Source: Gloeobacter morelensis MG652769 (GTDB lineage: Bacteria; Cyanobacteriota; Cyanobacteriia; Gloeobacterales; Gloeobacteraceae). From it: 64,000 nucleotides of DNA. The translations under genes were made by a program, and so were the position numbers. The notes below the pieces were generated by a model. The model was not told the DNA's origin. It saw only the letters and a program-made list of their open reading frames with translations, and searched no databases. This document shows positions 18,691 to 27,509 of this stretch, piece after piece; position 1 is the stretch's first letter, and every line of letters starts with the position of its first letter. The stretch lies in contig NZ_CP063845.1 in NCBI RefSeq assembly GCF_021018745.1, positions 3,100,001 through 3,164,000 of the forward strand, given 5' to 3'.

Positions 18691-20043
18691 TCAGCGCGCC
18701 TGCCCGACCGGTGCGGACGGCGCGGCGGATTTGACGACCCGGCCACCTTTCATCACAAAACTGACCCGGGTGAGGGCGCTCACGTCCTTGAGCGGATCGG
18801 TCTCCACGGCGATCAGATCGGCGTACTTGCCCGGGGTGATCGAGCCAACTTTGTCCTGCCAGCCCAACAACTCGGCGGCGTTCACCGTGGCCGCCTGGAT
18901 CGCCTGCATCGGCGTCATGCCGTACTGGATCATGTAGGCGAACTGTTTGGCGTTGGTGCCGTGGGGATAGACCCCGGCGTCGGTGCCAAAGACGATGCGG
19001 TCGCCCGCGGCGAGGGCGCGCCGGAAGTTATCGCGCTGCAGTTGACCGACTTTGCGCTCCTTTTCGAGCGACTCGGGCAGGATACCTGCCCGCTCACCTT
19101 CGGCAAGAATAAATTCGTCGACATAAATATCCATCACCAGGGCGGTGCCTTTTTGGCGGGCCAGGCGCATGCCCTCCGCGTCGATCAGGCTCGCGTGCTC
19201 GATCGAATCGACGCCCGCCCGGATAGCCTGCTTGATACCCTCGGTGCCGTGGGCGTGGGCGGCGACTTTGCGGCCCAGCTTGTGGGCTTCTTCGACGATG
19301 GCCTGCATCTCCTCGAAGGTGTACTGCTGCACGCCCGGGTCGGTGTTCTTGGAGAGCACCCCGCCGGTGGCGCAGAGCTTGATCAGATCCGCCCCGTACT
19401 TGACCACCTCGCGCACTTTGGCGCGGGCCGCCCAGGGGCCGTCGGCCACCCCCTCGGCGGTGTAGTTGAAATCGGGGGCGAGCAAATTGTTGTCGCAGTG
19501 GCCGCCTTTGATGCCCAAGGCCGGGCCTGAAACCAGCAGGCGCGGCCCCGGAATGTCCCCGTCGTTGATGGCGTCGCGCAGGGCGACATCGCCGTAAGCC
19601 CCCGCACCGACGTTGCGCACCGTGGTGAAACCCGCCTCCAGCGTGTCGCGCGCCGCCTTCGCCCCGTAGAGCGCGTCGCGGATCGCCGAGACCCCAAGCC
19701 CCTGGTAGCCGGCCCGAAACGGGTCACTCGTCAGATGCGCGTGCGCTTCGATCAGCCCCGGCAGCACCGTGGCGCGGCCGAGGTCAATAATCTGGGCACC
19801 GGGCGGAATACCCACCGTCCCGCTCGGCCCCACCGCCCGCACGCGCTCGCCCTCGATCAGAATGGTCTGATCGTTCAACACCCGGCCTGCCGCCGTATCC
19901 ACCAGCGCCCCGGCCCGCACCGCCACCACCGCCTCGGCCGCAGGCTCCGCCGCCTGGGCCGCCATCGCGAGGCCCATCCCCGCCGCCAGACCCCCCAGCC
20001 ACCGCCATCTGTGCACCCGCAACCTCACCCTGGACACGGCCAT
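18691..20043 (-). CDS. Exported amidohydrolase (imidazolonepropionase-like)
   Basis: A 450-residue protein with an N-terminal signal (WLGGLAAGMGLAMAAQAAEP). The catalytic domain has PGLIEAHAHLTSDP, a metal-bridging Lys in YGADLIKLCATGG, His ligands in KVAAHAHGTEG and SIEHASLID, and the Asp in GTDAGVYPHG. This matches the Xaa-Pro dipeptidase/imidazolonepropionase-like group, many of which are periplasmic dipeptidases. The next gene on the strand is another amidohydrolase, so the two may act on related substrates. Confidence 0.85.
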   Translation of the reverse strand: MAVSRVRLRVHRWRWLGGLAAGMGLAMAAQAAEPAAEAVVAVRAGALVDTAAGRVLNDQTILIEGERVRAVGPSGTVGIPPGAQIIDLGRATVLPGLIEAHAHLTSDPFRAGYQGLGVSAIRDALYGAKAARDTLEAGFTTVRNVGAGAYGDVALRDAINDGDIPGPRLLVSGPALGIKGGHCDNNLLAPDFNYTAEGVADGPWAARAKVREVVKYGADLIKLCATGGVLSKNTDPGVQQYTFEEMQAIVEEAHKLGRKVAAHAHGTEGIKQAIRAGVDSIEHASLIDAEGMRLARQKGTALVMDIYVDEFILAEGERAGILPESLEKERKVGQLQRDNFRRALAAGDRIVFGTDAGVYPHGTNAKQFAYMIQYGMTPMQAIQAATVNAAELLGWQDKVGSITPGKYADLIAVETDPLKDVSALTRVSFVMKGGRVVKSAAPSAPVGQAR

Positions 20044-20158
20044 AAACTTCGGACACTATACACCCCAGCGGTAATTCCACTCGATCGGGGATGGCGAATT
20101 GTCAGACACTATCCTAGACTAGCCTGCGGACCACCCCTTTCGACAAGGTGCGAAAAGC

Positions 20159-21073
20159 ATGGTTCAGGCTGAACACTCCCTTGTTTTTTTACACATTCCC
20201 AAAACCGGTGGAACGACGCTCGAAAGTGTGTTGCTCGACCAGTACGGTCAGGAACATAGTCTTCGCCTGGATTTGGCCGCCGTCAACGATGCGGAAGGGG
20301 CACGGCGCGCCCGCGCACTGCTCGAAGACGGTCGCCGTTACAAGCTGATTTCGGGCCATTTCACGATGGGTTTGGGCGTGCACGAACTGCTGAATGTTCC
20401 GTGCACCTACGTCACCATGCTGCGCGATCCGATCGAGCGGGTGATCTCGGATTTTTACTTCATCCTGCACACCCCCGAGCACATTTTTCATGAGCGGATC
20501 GTCCGTGAGCGGATGAGCCTGGAGGATTATTTGAACAGCGACTTGTCGGACGGCACGGACAACTATCAGGTGCGCTGTCTGTGCAGCCGCCCCCCCGATG
20601 CCCAGGACGGCAACTGGGACTGCACCGAGCAGACCTTGACGAGCGCCAAGGACAACCTAAAAAAGTATTTCAAAGTCGTTGGCTTTCTGGAGCATTTCGA
20701 CGAATCGCTGCTGTTGATGCGTTTGCACTTTGGCTGGAAATTACCGCTCTATGTGCGGGAAAATACAACAAAAAATCGACCGCGCACCCCGCAGGTAACC
20801 GAGCAGATCAAAAGCAAAATTCGCAACCGAAACCGATACGATCTCGAACTGTACGATCACGCCCTTCTTTTGTACAAACAACAACTGCGCACGCTGCGAT
20901 CCGGCCGCTTCGAAAGACAGCTTAATCAATACAAATTTCTCAATCGCTGGTACGGTCGCACCATCGACAAAAACTACCATCACCGTTCGCGGGCCAGCCG
21001 GTTGCGGGCTTTTTTGCTGAGCCGGGCCTGGGTCGCTCTGCTCGGTGTGGAGCGGCTGGTCTACAGGCTTTAA
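20159..21073 (+). CDS. Sulfotransferase-family protein (copy 1)
   Basis: A 304-residue protein of the Sulfotransfer_2 type. The PAPS 5'-phosphosulfate loop is FLHIPKTGGTTLES near residue 10, and the 3'-phosphate motif is LRDPIERVISDFYF near residue 93. Its neighbour at 21942-22895 shares both motifs and many blocks (VNDAEGARRAR, SRPPDAQDGNWDC against NQAPDARDADWAC). Such enzymes sulfate carbohydrates or lipids. The pair flanks a methyltransferase, which suggests a small cell-surface or metabolite modification cluster. Confidence 0.85.
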   Translation: MVQAEHSLVFLHIPKTGGTTLESVLLDQYGQEHSLRLDLAAVNDAEGARRARALLEDGRRYKLISGHFTMGLGVHELLNVPCTYVTMLRDPIERVISDFYFILHTPEHIFHERIVRERMSLEDYLNSDLSDGTDNYQVRCLCSRPPDAQDGNWDCTEQTLTSAKDNLKKYFKVVGFLEHFDESLLLMRLHFGWKLPLYVRENTTKNRPRTPQVTEQIKSKIRNRNRYDLELYDHALLLYKQQLRTLRSGRFERQLNQYKFLNRWYGRTIDKNYHHRSRASRLRAFLLSRAWVALLGVERLVYRL

Positions 21074-21186
21074 GAAGTGGTCCGGGCCACACCTTGCACG
21101 GTGGTGGGGGCGTGCCAAACCCGCCGCCGGCCATTACAGTGAAAGCGTTCTGTGTAAACTTCCGTTGCGGCCGAGAGGGGGGGTCC

Positions 21187-22005
21187 ATGCTGTCAGCACC
21201 CTGGAACCTGGGCGGTTCTGATGATCCGATCTGCGCCATCGATGCCGTCGTGGGCGAGGCGGCCCAGTTCGAGCGGATGGCCCAGCTGTGGGATGCAAAT
21301 TGTCGCCATAACGCGCTGGTCAGTTGTGATTTTTACTGTGGCGGCTTCGCCGAGCAGTTCGAGCGCAACGGCGAACGCATCGCCGGTTTTTTGCGCCGCA
21401 AACTGGCGCTGGGTCCGGATAGCCGGCTACTCGACCTTGGCTGCGGCGTTGGCCGCGTTGCCCGCTATTTGCAGGGTGCCGCAGCCGGTATGGCACTGGC
21501 GGACGTCTCGGGCTGCATGCTTGCTCAGGCCCGCCTGCGGCTTGGGGAGGCGGCAAACTGCACCTTCACGCCGGTGAACGCCAACCGGCTGCCCTGGCCG
21601 GACGGCAGTTTTACGCACGCCATCGCCATCGATCTGGTACAGCACCTGCCGGAGGCTTCGTTGCGCGCCTACTTCGCGGAGGTGGCGCGGGTACTGGTAC
21701 CGGGGGGGCTGTTTTTGCTCACCACCGGCACGGGCGGCGCCACCGACAAACCGCCCGATCCCTGGCTGAGCCGCCAACTGTTGCGGCTGTTGGGTCTGCG
21801 GCCCCTGCCCATAGGTTCGCGCACCGGGGCGGTGCTTGCCGAACTCACCCGTGGGCCGGGGCCGCTGCAGTTGCGCGAGGGCGGCGACGACTTTCCCAAC
21901 CAGTTGCCGGCTTTGCCGGTGGCGGTTCCCTTTGCCGGGCGCTACTTGCTATTGAGCAAACCGAGCACCGCGCGCTTGACGGTCGAGCGCACTTTGCCCT
22001 CGTAA
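21187..22005 (+). CDS. SAM-dependent methyltransferase
   Basis: A 272-residue class I methyltransferase. Motif I is SRLLDLGCGVGRVARYL near residue 80, followed by an acidic turn and NRLPWPDGSFTHAIAIDLVQ, then the post-motif ARVLVPGGLFLLTTG. The fold is like ubiquinone/menaquinone or small-molecule methyltransferases, and the substrate cannot be deduced. The ATG at 21187 is preceded by a purine-rich AGAGGGGGGG site. The 3' end overlaps the convergent second sulfotransferase by 64 bp. Confidence 0.85.
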   Translation: MLSAPWNLGGSDDPICAIDAVVGEAAQFERMAQLWDANCRHNALVSCDFYCGGFAEQFERNGERIAGFLRRKLALGPDSRLLDLGCGVGRVARYLQGAAAGMALADVSGCMLAQARLRLGEAANCTFTPVNANRLPWPDGSFTHAIAIDLVQHLPEASLRAYFAEVARVLVPGGLFLLTTGTGGATDKPPDPWLSRQLLRLLGLRPLPIGSRTGAVLAELTRGPGPLQLREGGDDFPNQLPALPVAVPFAGRYLLLSKPSTARLTVERTLPS

Positions 22006-22895
22006 GCACGGTAGCGGTTTAGCGATCGGTGCCAGCGCTCCGCCAATTCCCGGTAGAGCTGCTCTCCCGTGCGCACCCGGCCGTAGGTGCGGTTGAGCAG
22101 GCGAAAGCCCCGCAGGCGCCTGTCGAAGGCGTCCCGGTCGAGGGCACCGAGTTGTCCTGCGAAGCGCCCGCAGGCGTGGGCGTACAGGCTTAGATCGTAG
22201 CGGTTGAGATCCTGGAGGATCTGGAGGGTCGGTCCCGGCAGGTCCGCGAGCGGCGGCCGGTTGTGGGTGACGTTTTCTTTGACGTACAGAGGCAACCGCC
22301 AGCCAAAATGCGACTGCAACAACAGCAGCGACTCGTCGAAATGCTCCATCAGCGCCACGACCGGAAAGAATCTGTCCAGGTTGGCGCGGGCGCTTGCCAG
22401 CATCGCCGGCGAGCAGGCCCAGTCGGCGTCCCGGGCGTCGGGAGCCTGGTTGCACAAAAAGCGGGTCATGTAGTTGTCGGTGCCTGCGGCCCATTCGCTG
22501 AGCAGATAGTCCTTGAGGGTCATCTTGTCGCGATGAACAGGCGCGTGGGCCGGGTGGGGCGGGTAGCGCAGGATAAAGTGGTACTCCGAGATCATCCGCT
22601 CGATCGGATCGCGCAACCAGGTGATGTAGGTGCAGGGTCGCGCTATCGACTCGTGCAGGCGCAGGCCCATCGGGAAGTGGCCGCGGATGAAGCTGCAGCG
22701 GCGGGCGGCCCTTGCCGCCTGCCGGGCGCGCCTGGCCCCCTCGGCGTCGTTGATGGCGGCGAGGTCGAATGCAAGTACATTGTCTTCGCCGTACGCTCTT
22801 TTGAGAATGGCCTCAAAGGTGGTGCCCCCGGTCTTCGGGATGTGCAAAAAGATGACAAGTGGCCGCTGGGGTTGGTTATTTGATCGACGGGCCAC
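21942..22895 (-). CDS. Sulfotransferase-family protein (copy 2)
   Basis: A protein of about 317 residues, paralogous to the gene at 20159-21073. It has the PAPS loop FLHIPKTGGTTFEAIL and the 3'-phosphate motif LRDPIERMISEYHFIL. Homology starts just after the GTG at 22895, which has GAGGTGG upstream. Longer open frame upstream runs into tRNA-Leu and is not coding. The convergent arrangement around the methyltransferase suggests duplication and inversion of one sulfotransferase gene. Confidence 0.83.
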   Translation of the reverse strand: MARRSNNQPQRPLVIFLHIPKTGGTTFEAILKRAYGEDNVLAFDLAAINDAEGARRARQAARAARRCSFIRGHFPMGLRLHESIARPCTYITWLRDPIERMISEYHFILRYPPHPAHAPVHRDKMTLKDYLLSEWAAGTDNYMTRFLCNQAPDARDADWACSPAMLASARANLDRFFPVVALMEHFDESLLLLQSHFGWRLPLYVKENVTHNRPPLADLPGPTLQILQDLNRYDLSLYAHACGRFAGQLGALDRDAFDRRLRGFRLLNRTYGRVRTGEQLYRELAERWHRSLNRYRAYEGKVRSTVKRAVLGLLNSK

Positions 22896-22957
22896 CGGGC
22901 CACCTCGCGCTGAAATCCGGTCGCCGGGCGAAGCGCCGGTCAACCGGTGGTCGGCTG

Positions 22958-22990
22958 AAAAAAAATCGGACAAACCCTGGGGGCTTGCCC
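22958..22990 (-). terminator. Rho-independent terminator of tRNA-Leu
   Basis: On the minus strand GGGCAAGCCC and GGGTTTGTCC form a 10-bp stem (two G-U pairs) around a CCA loop, followed by GA and eight T residues. It begins nine bases after the tRNA 3' end, so it should end the tRNA transcript before the sulfotransferase gene. Confidence 0.85.
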
Positions 22991-22998
22991 GGTCATAG

Positions 22999-23080
22999 TG
23001 CGGAACAGAGGACTTGAACCTCCACGCCTTGCGGCACATGAACCTGAATCATGCGCGTCTACCAATTCCGCCAGTTCCGC
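22999..23080 (-). tRNA. tRNA-Leu (anticodon CAG)
   Basis: The minus strand folds as an 82-nt class II tRNA. The acceptor stem is GCGGAAC with GTTCCGC, and the T-arm contains GGTTCAAGTCC. The anticodon stem CATGA/TCATG encloses the loop TTCAGGT, giving anticodon CAG, which reads CUG leucine codons. A variable arm is present, as expected for leucine. CCA is not encoded. CUG is abundant in this GC-rich sequence. Confidence 0.95.
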
Positions 23081-23122
23081 ATCAAGGCAGACAACACTAT
23101 AGCAAACCGGCACCGCTACTGG

Positions 23123-23410
23123 CTAGGTAGCCTTCTCCGGCGGCTCGAAGGAAAACACCGCCTGCTCGACATCCCGGCGCGAGAGCGAATAGGGAAAGGA
23201 GAGGGTCTTGGTCTGGTTGGGCGGATAGGCGTAATCGACCTTGAGCACCGTCTCCTCCAGTTGCAGCGTCGCCGACCACCGGGAGCGGTGCAGATGCCAG
23301 CGGTGCTGCTCCTCGGTGTCGCGCTCGCACTGATGCTCGCGCAGCCAGATCTCGATCTTGTGCAGCGGGTGGTTGTACAGGGGCGTGTCGGCGGTGGGCA
23401 AAGAGTTCAT
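23123..23410 (-). CDS. DUF3143-family protein
   Basis: A 95-residue cytoplasmic protein. The pattern LYNHPLHKIEIWLREHQCE, a central beta-rich part and the C-terminal YSLSRRDVEQAVFSF match the cyanobacterial DUF3143 family, whose function is unknown. The ATG at 23410 follows the stop of the J-domain gene by 26 bp on the same strand. DUF3143 genes are often next to J-domain genes in cyanobacteria, which supports both identifications. Confidence 0.75.
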   Translation of the reverse strand: MNSLPTADTPLYNHPLHKIEIWLREHQCERDTEEQHRWHLHRSRWSATLQLEETVLKVDYAYPPNQTKTLSFPYSLSRRDVEQAVFSFEPPEKAT

Positions 23411-23435
23411 GGCAAAGGAGCTCAGAAGGTGACCA

Positions 23436-23843
23436 TCAGCCGTTGATCCAATCGATGAAGGCAACGAGCAGTAGCGAAGCGGCAAAGGCGATCCCCAAAA
23501 TAAAGAGCGCAAAAATCTCCGTAGGGGACAAAGGGCGCTCGCTGATGTCGAACCGGCCGCTCGGGCGGCGGCGCGGCGGCACCGGCCGCTGCTGTTGTTG
23601 TTGCTGCAAAACGGCGGTGCGGGTCAGTCCCAGGGTCTGATCGTAGTGGGAGCGCTTGGTGGGGTGGGAGAGGGTAGCGTAGGCCTCGTTAAGTAATTTG
23701 AACTTTTCGAGGGCCTCCTCCGGCGCCAGTGGGGAAATGTCCGGGTGGTACTGCTTAGAAAGCAAACGATACGCCTGGCGAATGTCCCGTTCACTCGCTC
23801 CAGGCGGCACACCCAACACCCGATAGTAGTCTGGCCTTTTCAT
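23436..23843 (-). CDS. J-domain (DnaJ-like) membrane protein
   Basis: A 135-residue protein. Residues 4-70 are a J domain (DYYRVLGVPPGASERDIRQA) with the HPD motif in QYHPDISPL, which stimulates Hsp70 ATPase activity. A Gln-rich linker follows, then a C-terminal membrane helix (EIFALFILGIAFAASLLLVA). It is thus a tail-anchored co-chaperone. An alternative start three codons upstream is possible. Sequence upstream of 23852 in the same open frame is antisense of the next gene and is not coding. Confidence 0.85.
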   Translation of the reverse strand: MKRPDYYRVLGVPPGASERDIRQAYRLLSKQYHPDISPLAPEEALEKFKLLNEAYATLSHPTKRSHYDQTLGLTRTAVLQQQQQQRPVPPRRRPSGRFDISERPLSPTEIFALFILGIAFAASLLLVAFIDWING

Positions 23844-23979
23844 CTCCCACATTTTAGCGCCAGCTTGCCGCGGCGCCGCATCCGGCTTCGAGGGCGCCGT
23901 CCCGGCGCGGACGGCTTGACTACCTACCGCATCTAGTGTTTTATAGCCACAGAACACCACACAGATGGAGTCCGCTCGA

Positions 23980-24522
23980 ATGGTAGCGCAAGTGGATGCA
24001 TCGAACCCCACCTCCAAGGCCGTCGCTCCGTCGCTGGCTCTGCAGGGCACCCTCCAGATTGTCACCGGTCCCGACCGGGCCTTCAGCGCCGGGGTGATCG
24101 CCCACGCGCTGCGGGCCGCGGGCCAGGGTGTGCCGGTGCTTGTGGTGCAATTTCTCAAAGGCGGCATCGGCCAGGGTCCGGACAGCCCGATGTATCTGTG
24201 CCAGGGTCTGCGCTGGGTGCGCTGCAACCTGCAGCGCTGCCTGGACACGCCGCATCTGGAAATCGAAGAACAAAAAGCGATGTACGAACTGTGGAAGTAC
24301 ACCCGCCGGGCAGTCCACAGCGGCCGGTTCGGTCTGGCGGTGCTCGACGAATTGAGCCTGGCGATCCAATTTGGCCTGATTCCTGAGACAGAAGTGGTCG
24401 AACTATTGGAGCAGCGGCCTTCGTATATGGACGTCATCCTGACCGGCCCCGAGATGCCCATCGCCCTGAGCGCCATGGCCGATCAGGTGACCGAACTGCG
24501 CAAAAGCGCCGTCCAGCCCTAA
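23980..24522 (+). CDS. CobO-like P-loop-family protein with degenerate nucleotide loop
   Basis: A 180-residue protein with the fold pattern of cob(I)alamin adenosyltransferase (CobO/BtuR). It has VLVVQFLKGG near residue 52, YELWKYTRRAV, and the DEL motif in GLAVLDELSLAIQFGLI. The expected Walker A (GxGKGKTTxA) is replaced by TGPDRAFSAGVIAHAL, so normal ATP binding looks unlikely. GGAG nine bases upstream supports the ATG at 23980. It precedes dcd by 27 bp on the same strand. Confidence 0.7.
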   Translation: MVAQVDASNPTSKAVAPSLALQGTLQIVTGPDRAFSAGVIAHALRAAGQGVPVLVVQFLKGGIGQGPDSPMYLCQGLRWVRCNLQRCLDTPHLEIEEQKAMYELWKYTRRAVHSGRFGLAVLDELSLAIQFGLIPETEVVELLEQRPSYMDVILTGPEMPIALSAMADQVTELRKSAVQP

Positions 24523-24549
24523 GATCGCAGCAGGACTTGCGGGGGGCGG

Positions 24550-25161
24550 ATGCTCAACAGTGACAGCTGGATCAAACAACGCGCCGCCGAGGGGATGATC
24601 GCCCCGTTCGAGGCCGAACTGGTGCGCCGGGTGGACGACGGGGCGGGGCACCGGCACCGGGTTCTGAGCTATGGGCTTTCTTCGGCCGGTTACGACATTC
24701 GCCTCGCCGACGACGAATTTAAGGTCTTCCGGCGCGTACCCGGGGCGCGGCCCATCGATCCCAAGCGCTTCGACAACACTTGTTTGGAGAACATGGCGCT
24801 GATGAGCGGTCCGGAGGGGGATTATTTTATCTTGCCCGCCAACTCCCTGGCCCTCGCCCACTCAGTCGAGCACTTCAAGATGCCCGACAACGTGGTCGGG
24901 GTGACCACCTGCAAAAGTACGTATATCCGCTCGGGCGTCAATATCCCGATTACGATCCTGGAGCCGGGCTGGACGGGGGTGCTCACCCTGGAGATCGCCA
25001 ATCCCACCCCCTGCGACGTGATGGTTTATCCGAACGAGGGAATCGCCCAGGTGCTGTTTTTTACCACCGACCAGGTGCCCGAGGTGACCTACGCGACGCG
25101 CAAGGACGGCCCCGGCAAGTACCAGTCGCAGGAACAGCGCATCGTGCTGCCACGGGTCTGA
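24550..25161 (+). CDS. dcd: dCTP deaminase
   Basis: A 203-residue trimeric deaminase that converts dCTP to dUTP on the route to dTTP. The family hallmarks are LSYGLSSAGYDIRLADDEF, PANSLALAHSVEHFKMP and the catalytic region ILEPGWTGVLTLEIAN. The stop TGA overlaps the first base of the bioD ATG, so translation of the two is likely coupled. Confidence 0.92.
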   Translation: MLNSDSWIKQRAAEGMIAPFEAELVRRVDDGAGHRHRVLSYGLSSAGYDIRLADDEFKVFRRVPGARPIDPKRFDNTCLENMALMSGPEGDYFILPANSLALAHSVEHFKMPDNVVGVTTCKSTYIRSGVNIPITILEPGWTGVLTLEIANPTPCDVMVYPNEGIAQVLFFTTDQVPEVTYATRKDGPGKYQSQEQRIVLPRV

Positions 25162-25850
25162 TGGCGAGTGTACTGGTAAGCGGCACCGACACCGGGGCCG
25201 GCAAGACGATCTTGTGCGCGGCGCTCGCTGCCTGGTGGCTCGCCCATCGCCGCACGCCGGTAGCGATTCTCAAGCCCGTCCAGTGCGGCCCGGGGGATCG
25301 CGAGTACTACCGCACGGTCTTCGGTGGCGCACTTTCGGTGCTGAACCCGCTCTATTTCGAAGCCCCCCTCGCCCCGCCGCTGGCGGCGGCCCGCGAAGGA
25401 CAGACGGTCGATATCGGTCTGCTCTGGAAAAGCTACTGCGAGGCGGCAGCCAACCACGCGCTGGTCTTAGTCGAGGGGATAGGCGGTCTCGGTTGTCCAC
25501 TCGGTTGGGATTACACCGTGGCGGATCTGGCGCGCGACTGGCGGTTGCCGGTGCTGCTCGCCGCTCCCCTGCGGCTTGGAGTGGTCGGCCAACTGGTGGC
25601 CCACACCAATTTTGCCCGTGCTCAGAATCTGGATCTGCGCGCGTTGGTCCTATCGGAGATCGAACCGGTGAGCGCAGAGCAGCGCGCCGATTGGGCAGAT
25701 ATTCAGCTGATTGAAAATCTATGCCACCTGCCGGTGCTCGGGGTGCTTCCCCATCTGGAAGCGGCTGCCGACCGCACAGCCCTCGCGGCGGCGGGAAGCG
25801 GCCTGTGGCTGGAGGCTGCAGGAGCTTTGCTTACAGCAGGGCGCGGATAA
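25161..25850 (+). CDS. bioD: Dethiobiotin synthetase
   Basis: A 229-residue P-loop protein. Walker A is SGTDTGAGKTILCAAL at residues 7-22, the substrate Lys is in ILKPVQCGPGD, and VEGIGGLGCPLGWDY corresponds to the usual EGAGG loop. BioD closes the ureido ring of dethiobiotin in biotin synthesis. Only bioD is present here, without other bio genes. The Ile in EGIGG is a mild departure. The 3' end overlaps the convergent serine hydrolase by 20 bp. Confidence 0.87.
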   Translation: MASVLVSGTDTGAGKTILCAALAAWWLAHRRTPVAILKPVQCGPGDREYYRTVFGGALSVLNPLYFEAPLAPPLAAAREGQTVDIGLLWKSYCEAAANHALVLVEGIGGLGCPLGWDYTVADLARDWRLPVLLAAPLRLGVVGQLVAHTNFARAQNLDLRALVLSEIEPVSAEQRADWADIQLIENLCHLPVLGVLPHLEAAADRTALAAAGSGLWLEAAGALLTAGRG

Positions 25851-26856
25851 ATTCGTCGTCGCGAAAACGCCCTCCCCCCCGGCTGCGGGCGGAGCGCAGG
25901 TCGCCCTGGCGGACCACCACCAGATCCAGCGACGGGATGACGTAGAGCCGCTGGCCCCCTGCCCCGGCCGCCATGATCAGATCCGCAGGACCGGCGCCGC
26001 CCACCGGATTGTTCCGCTCGGGGCGCGCGCTGCGGGAGGGGGCGTTCAGCCAGAAGGTAAGCCCGTAGGCGGGGTTGGCGGCGCTGGGTGCGAAGCACTG
26101 GGCGAGGGTTGCTTTGGAGACGATCTGCCGCCCTTGCCAGGTGCCGCCGTTTTTGAGGAACAGTCCGAATTTGGCCCAATCGCGCGCCGTGGCAATGGCC
26201 CCGCCAGGCAGGTCCGGGTCGCCGTCTGTGGTGGTGCGCCAGCGCGCTATGCGCATGCCGATCGGCTCCAGGACGCGCCGAGAGAGATAGGCGAGTGGTT
26301 CCTCGCGGCGGGGGGCAAGTTTGCGCCGCATCAGTTCGCCGAAGGCCTGGAAGTTGACGGGGTTGTAATCGAAGGCCCGGCCGGGCGGCAAGACCGCCGA
26401 CACCTGTATTGCCTGGGCGAAGGACACGGGGCTGCCGCCCCGCCCCGCCTTATCCAGGCCGCTGGCGAGGCCGAGCAAGTGCCGCACGGTGATCTGGGCT
26501 TTGAGCGGGTCGGACTTCCACTCGGTAATCGTCTCGGAGACGCGTTCGTCGAAAGTGAGCAGGCCATCCTGGACCGCCGCCGCCGCCATTGCCCCGGCAA
26601 AACTCTTGGTGCCGCTGGCCAGCAGATGCGGCGTATCGAGGCTGCGTCCGGGAGCGAATTGCTCATAGACGATTCGCTCGCCTCGAATGACCAGGAGCCC
26701 GACGCCACCGTAGGCGGCGGCATAATCGGCAGCCCGCCGGTAGTCGGTCTGCACAGCCTGGGCGAGGGCCGGCGGCGGGGCCTGCCAGAGAAACGCCGGA
26801 ATCAAACAGGTGACTGCGAGCAACAGCAGCGCCGTCCAACACTTCGCAATTTGCAT
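25831..26856 (-). CDS. Exported serine hydrolase, beta-lactamase class C family
   Basis: A 341-residue protein with an N-terminal signal (WTALLLLAVTCLIPAFLW) and a class C penicillin-binding-protein-like domain. The nucleophile motif SxxK is SGTKSF near residue 82, and the YxN-like motif is FDYNPVN. The third triad is less clear (GAGGQ). These enzymes are often esterases or peptidases rather than beta-lactamases. It converges with bioD. Confidence 0.82.
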   Translation of the reverse strand: MQIAKCWTALLLLAVTCLIPAFLWQAPPPALAQAVQTDYRRAADYAAAYGGVGLLVIRGERIVYEQFAPGRSLDTPHLLASGTKSFAGAMAAAAVQDGLLTFDERVSETITEWKSDPLKAQITVRHLLGLASGLDKAGRGGSPVSFAQAIQVSAVLPPGRAFDYNPVNFQAFGELMRRKLAPRREEPLAYLSRRVLEPIGMRIARWRTTTDGDPDLPGGAIATARDWAKFGLFLKNGGTWQGRQIVSKATLAQCFAPSAANPAYGLTFWLNAPSRSARPERNNPVGGAGPADLIMAAGAGGQRLYVIPSLDLVVVRQGDLRSARSRGGGRFRDDEFIRALL

Positions 26857-27008
26857 ATCCCATAGGACCGCGCCGGATGCCTTCGGGTTCAGCCGCCTTA
26901 CAAATTACCCCCCGGCGAGTGAACCAGCACAATTGCACATTGCGTACAAAAGAAGGACAGGGGGGACGGGCCACAACCCGGCAACTGCACAAACTCAAAG
27001 GAGTTTTC

Positions 27009-27503
27009 ATGATGCGCCGCAACTTCGCAATCGCCCTGGCGCTCGCCTGCGCCTTTGCAGCGATGGGTACCGCCCAGGCTCAAACCACAACCTCCACCCC
27101 GGGCGGCGGCACCGTCGTCGAAGGGGAGCGCGGCGGCAAAGCCTACGTCGGCCCCAACGACGGCAAGGTGCTCGTCGCTCCGGACGGCCGCAAGTATGTG
27201 AGCGGTCCGGATGGCGGCAGGCTCTATGTCGACGCGGACGGCCGCAAGTATGCCGAAGGTCCGAATGGGGCCAAGGTCTACGTGGACGACGACGTCAAGG
27301 TCTACAAAGGTCCCCAGGGCGGCACGGCCGTCGAAGGGCCGGACGGCGGTCGGGTCTATCGGGGTCCGCGCGGCGGCGAAGCGGCCGTCGGTCCCGAGGG
27401 CCGCAAACGCTACGAAGGCCCCGAGGGTACCAAAGTCTACTCCGGTCCCCGCGGCACCGTCGTCAAGGACAAAGACGGCCAGGTGATCCGCCAGCCACGC
27501 TAG
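27009..27503 (+). CDS. Secreted GP-rich repeat protein
   Basis: A 164-residue protein with signal peptide MMRRNFAIALALACAFAAMG (cleavage after AQA). The mature part is built of short repeats with a GP core and alternating charged turns (EGPDGGRVYRGPRGGEAAVG), spaced about 9-12 residues. It is likely an extracellular or periplasmic fibrous or beta-solenoid protein. AAAGGAG precedes the two adjacent ATGs at 27009 and 27012. No family is recognised. Confidence 0.75.
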   Translation: MMRRNFAIALALACAFAAMGTAQAQTTTSTPGGGTVVEGERGGKAYVGPNDGKVLVAPDGRKYVSGPDGGRLYVDADGRKYAEGPNGAKVYVDDDVKVYKGPQGGTAVEGPDGGRVYRGPRGGEAAVGPEGRKRYEGPEGTKVYSGPRGTVVKDKDGQVIRQPR

Positions 27504-27509
27504 CGGCCC

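Noticed and set aside
22896-23039. Longer N-terminus of the second sulfotransferase
   Set aside because: It would run through the tRNA-Leu terminator and tRNA. Homology starts after the GTG at 22895.
23852-24476. Upstream extension of the J-domain frame
   Set aside because: It is antisense of the CobO-like gene. The J domain begins at 23843.
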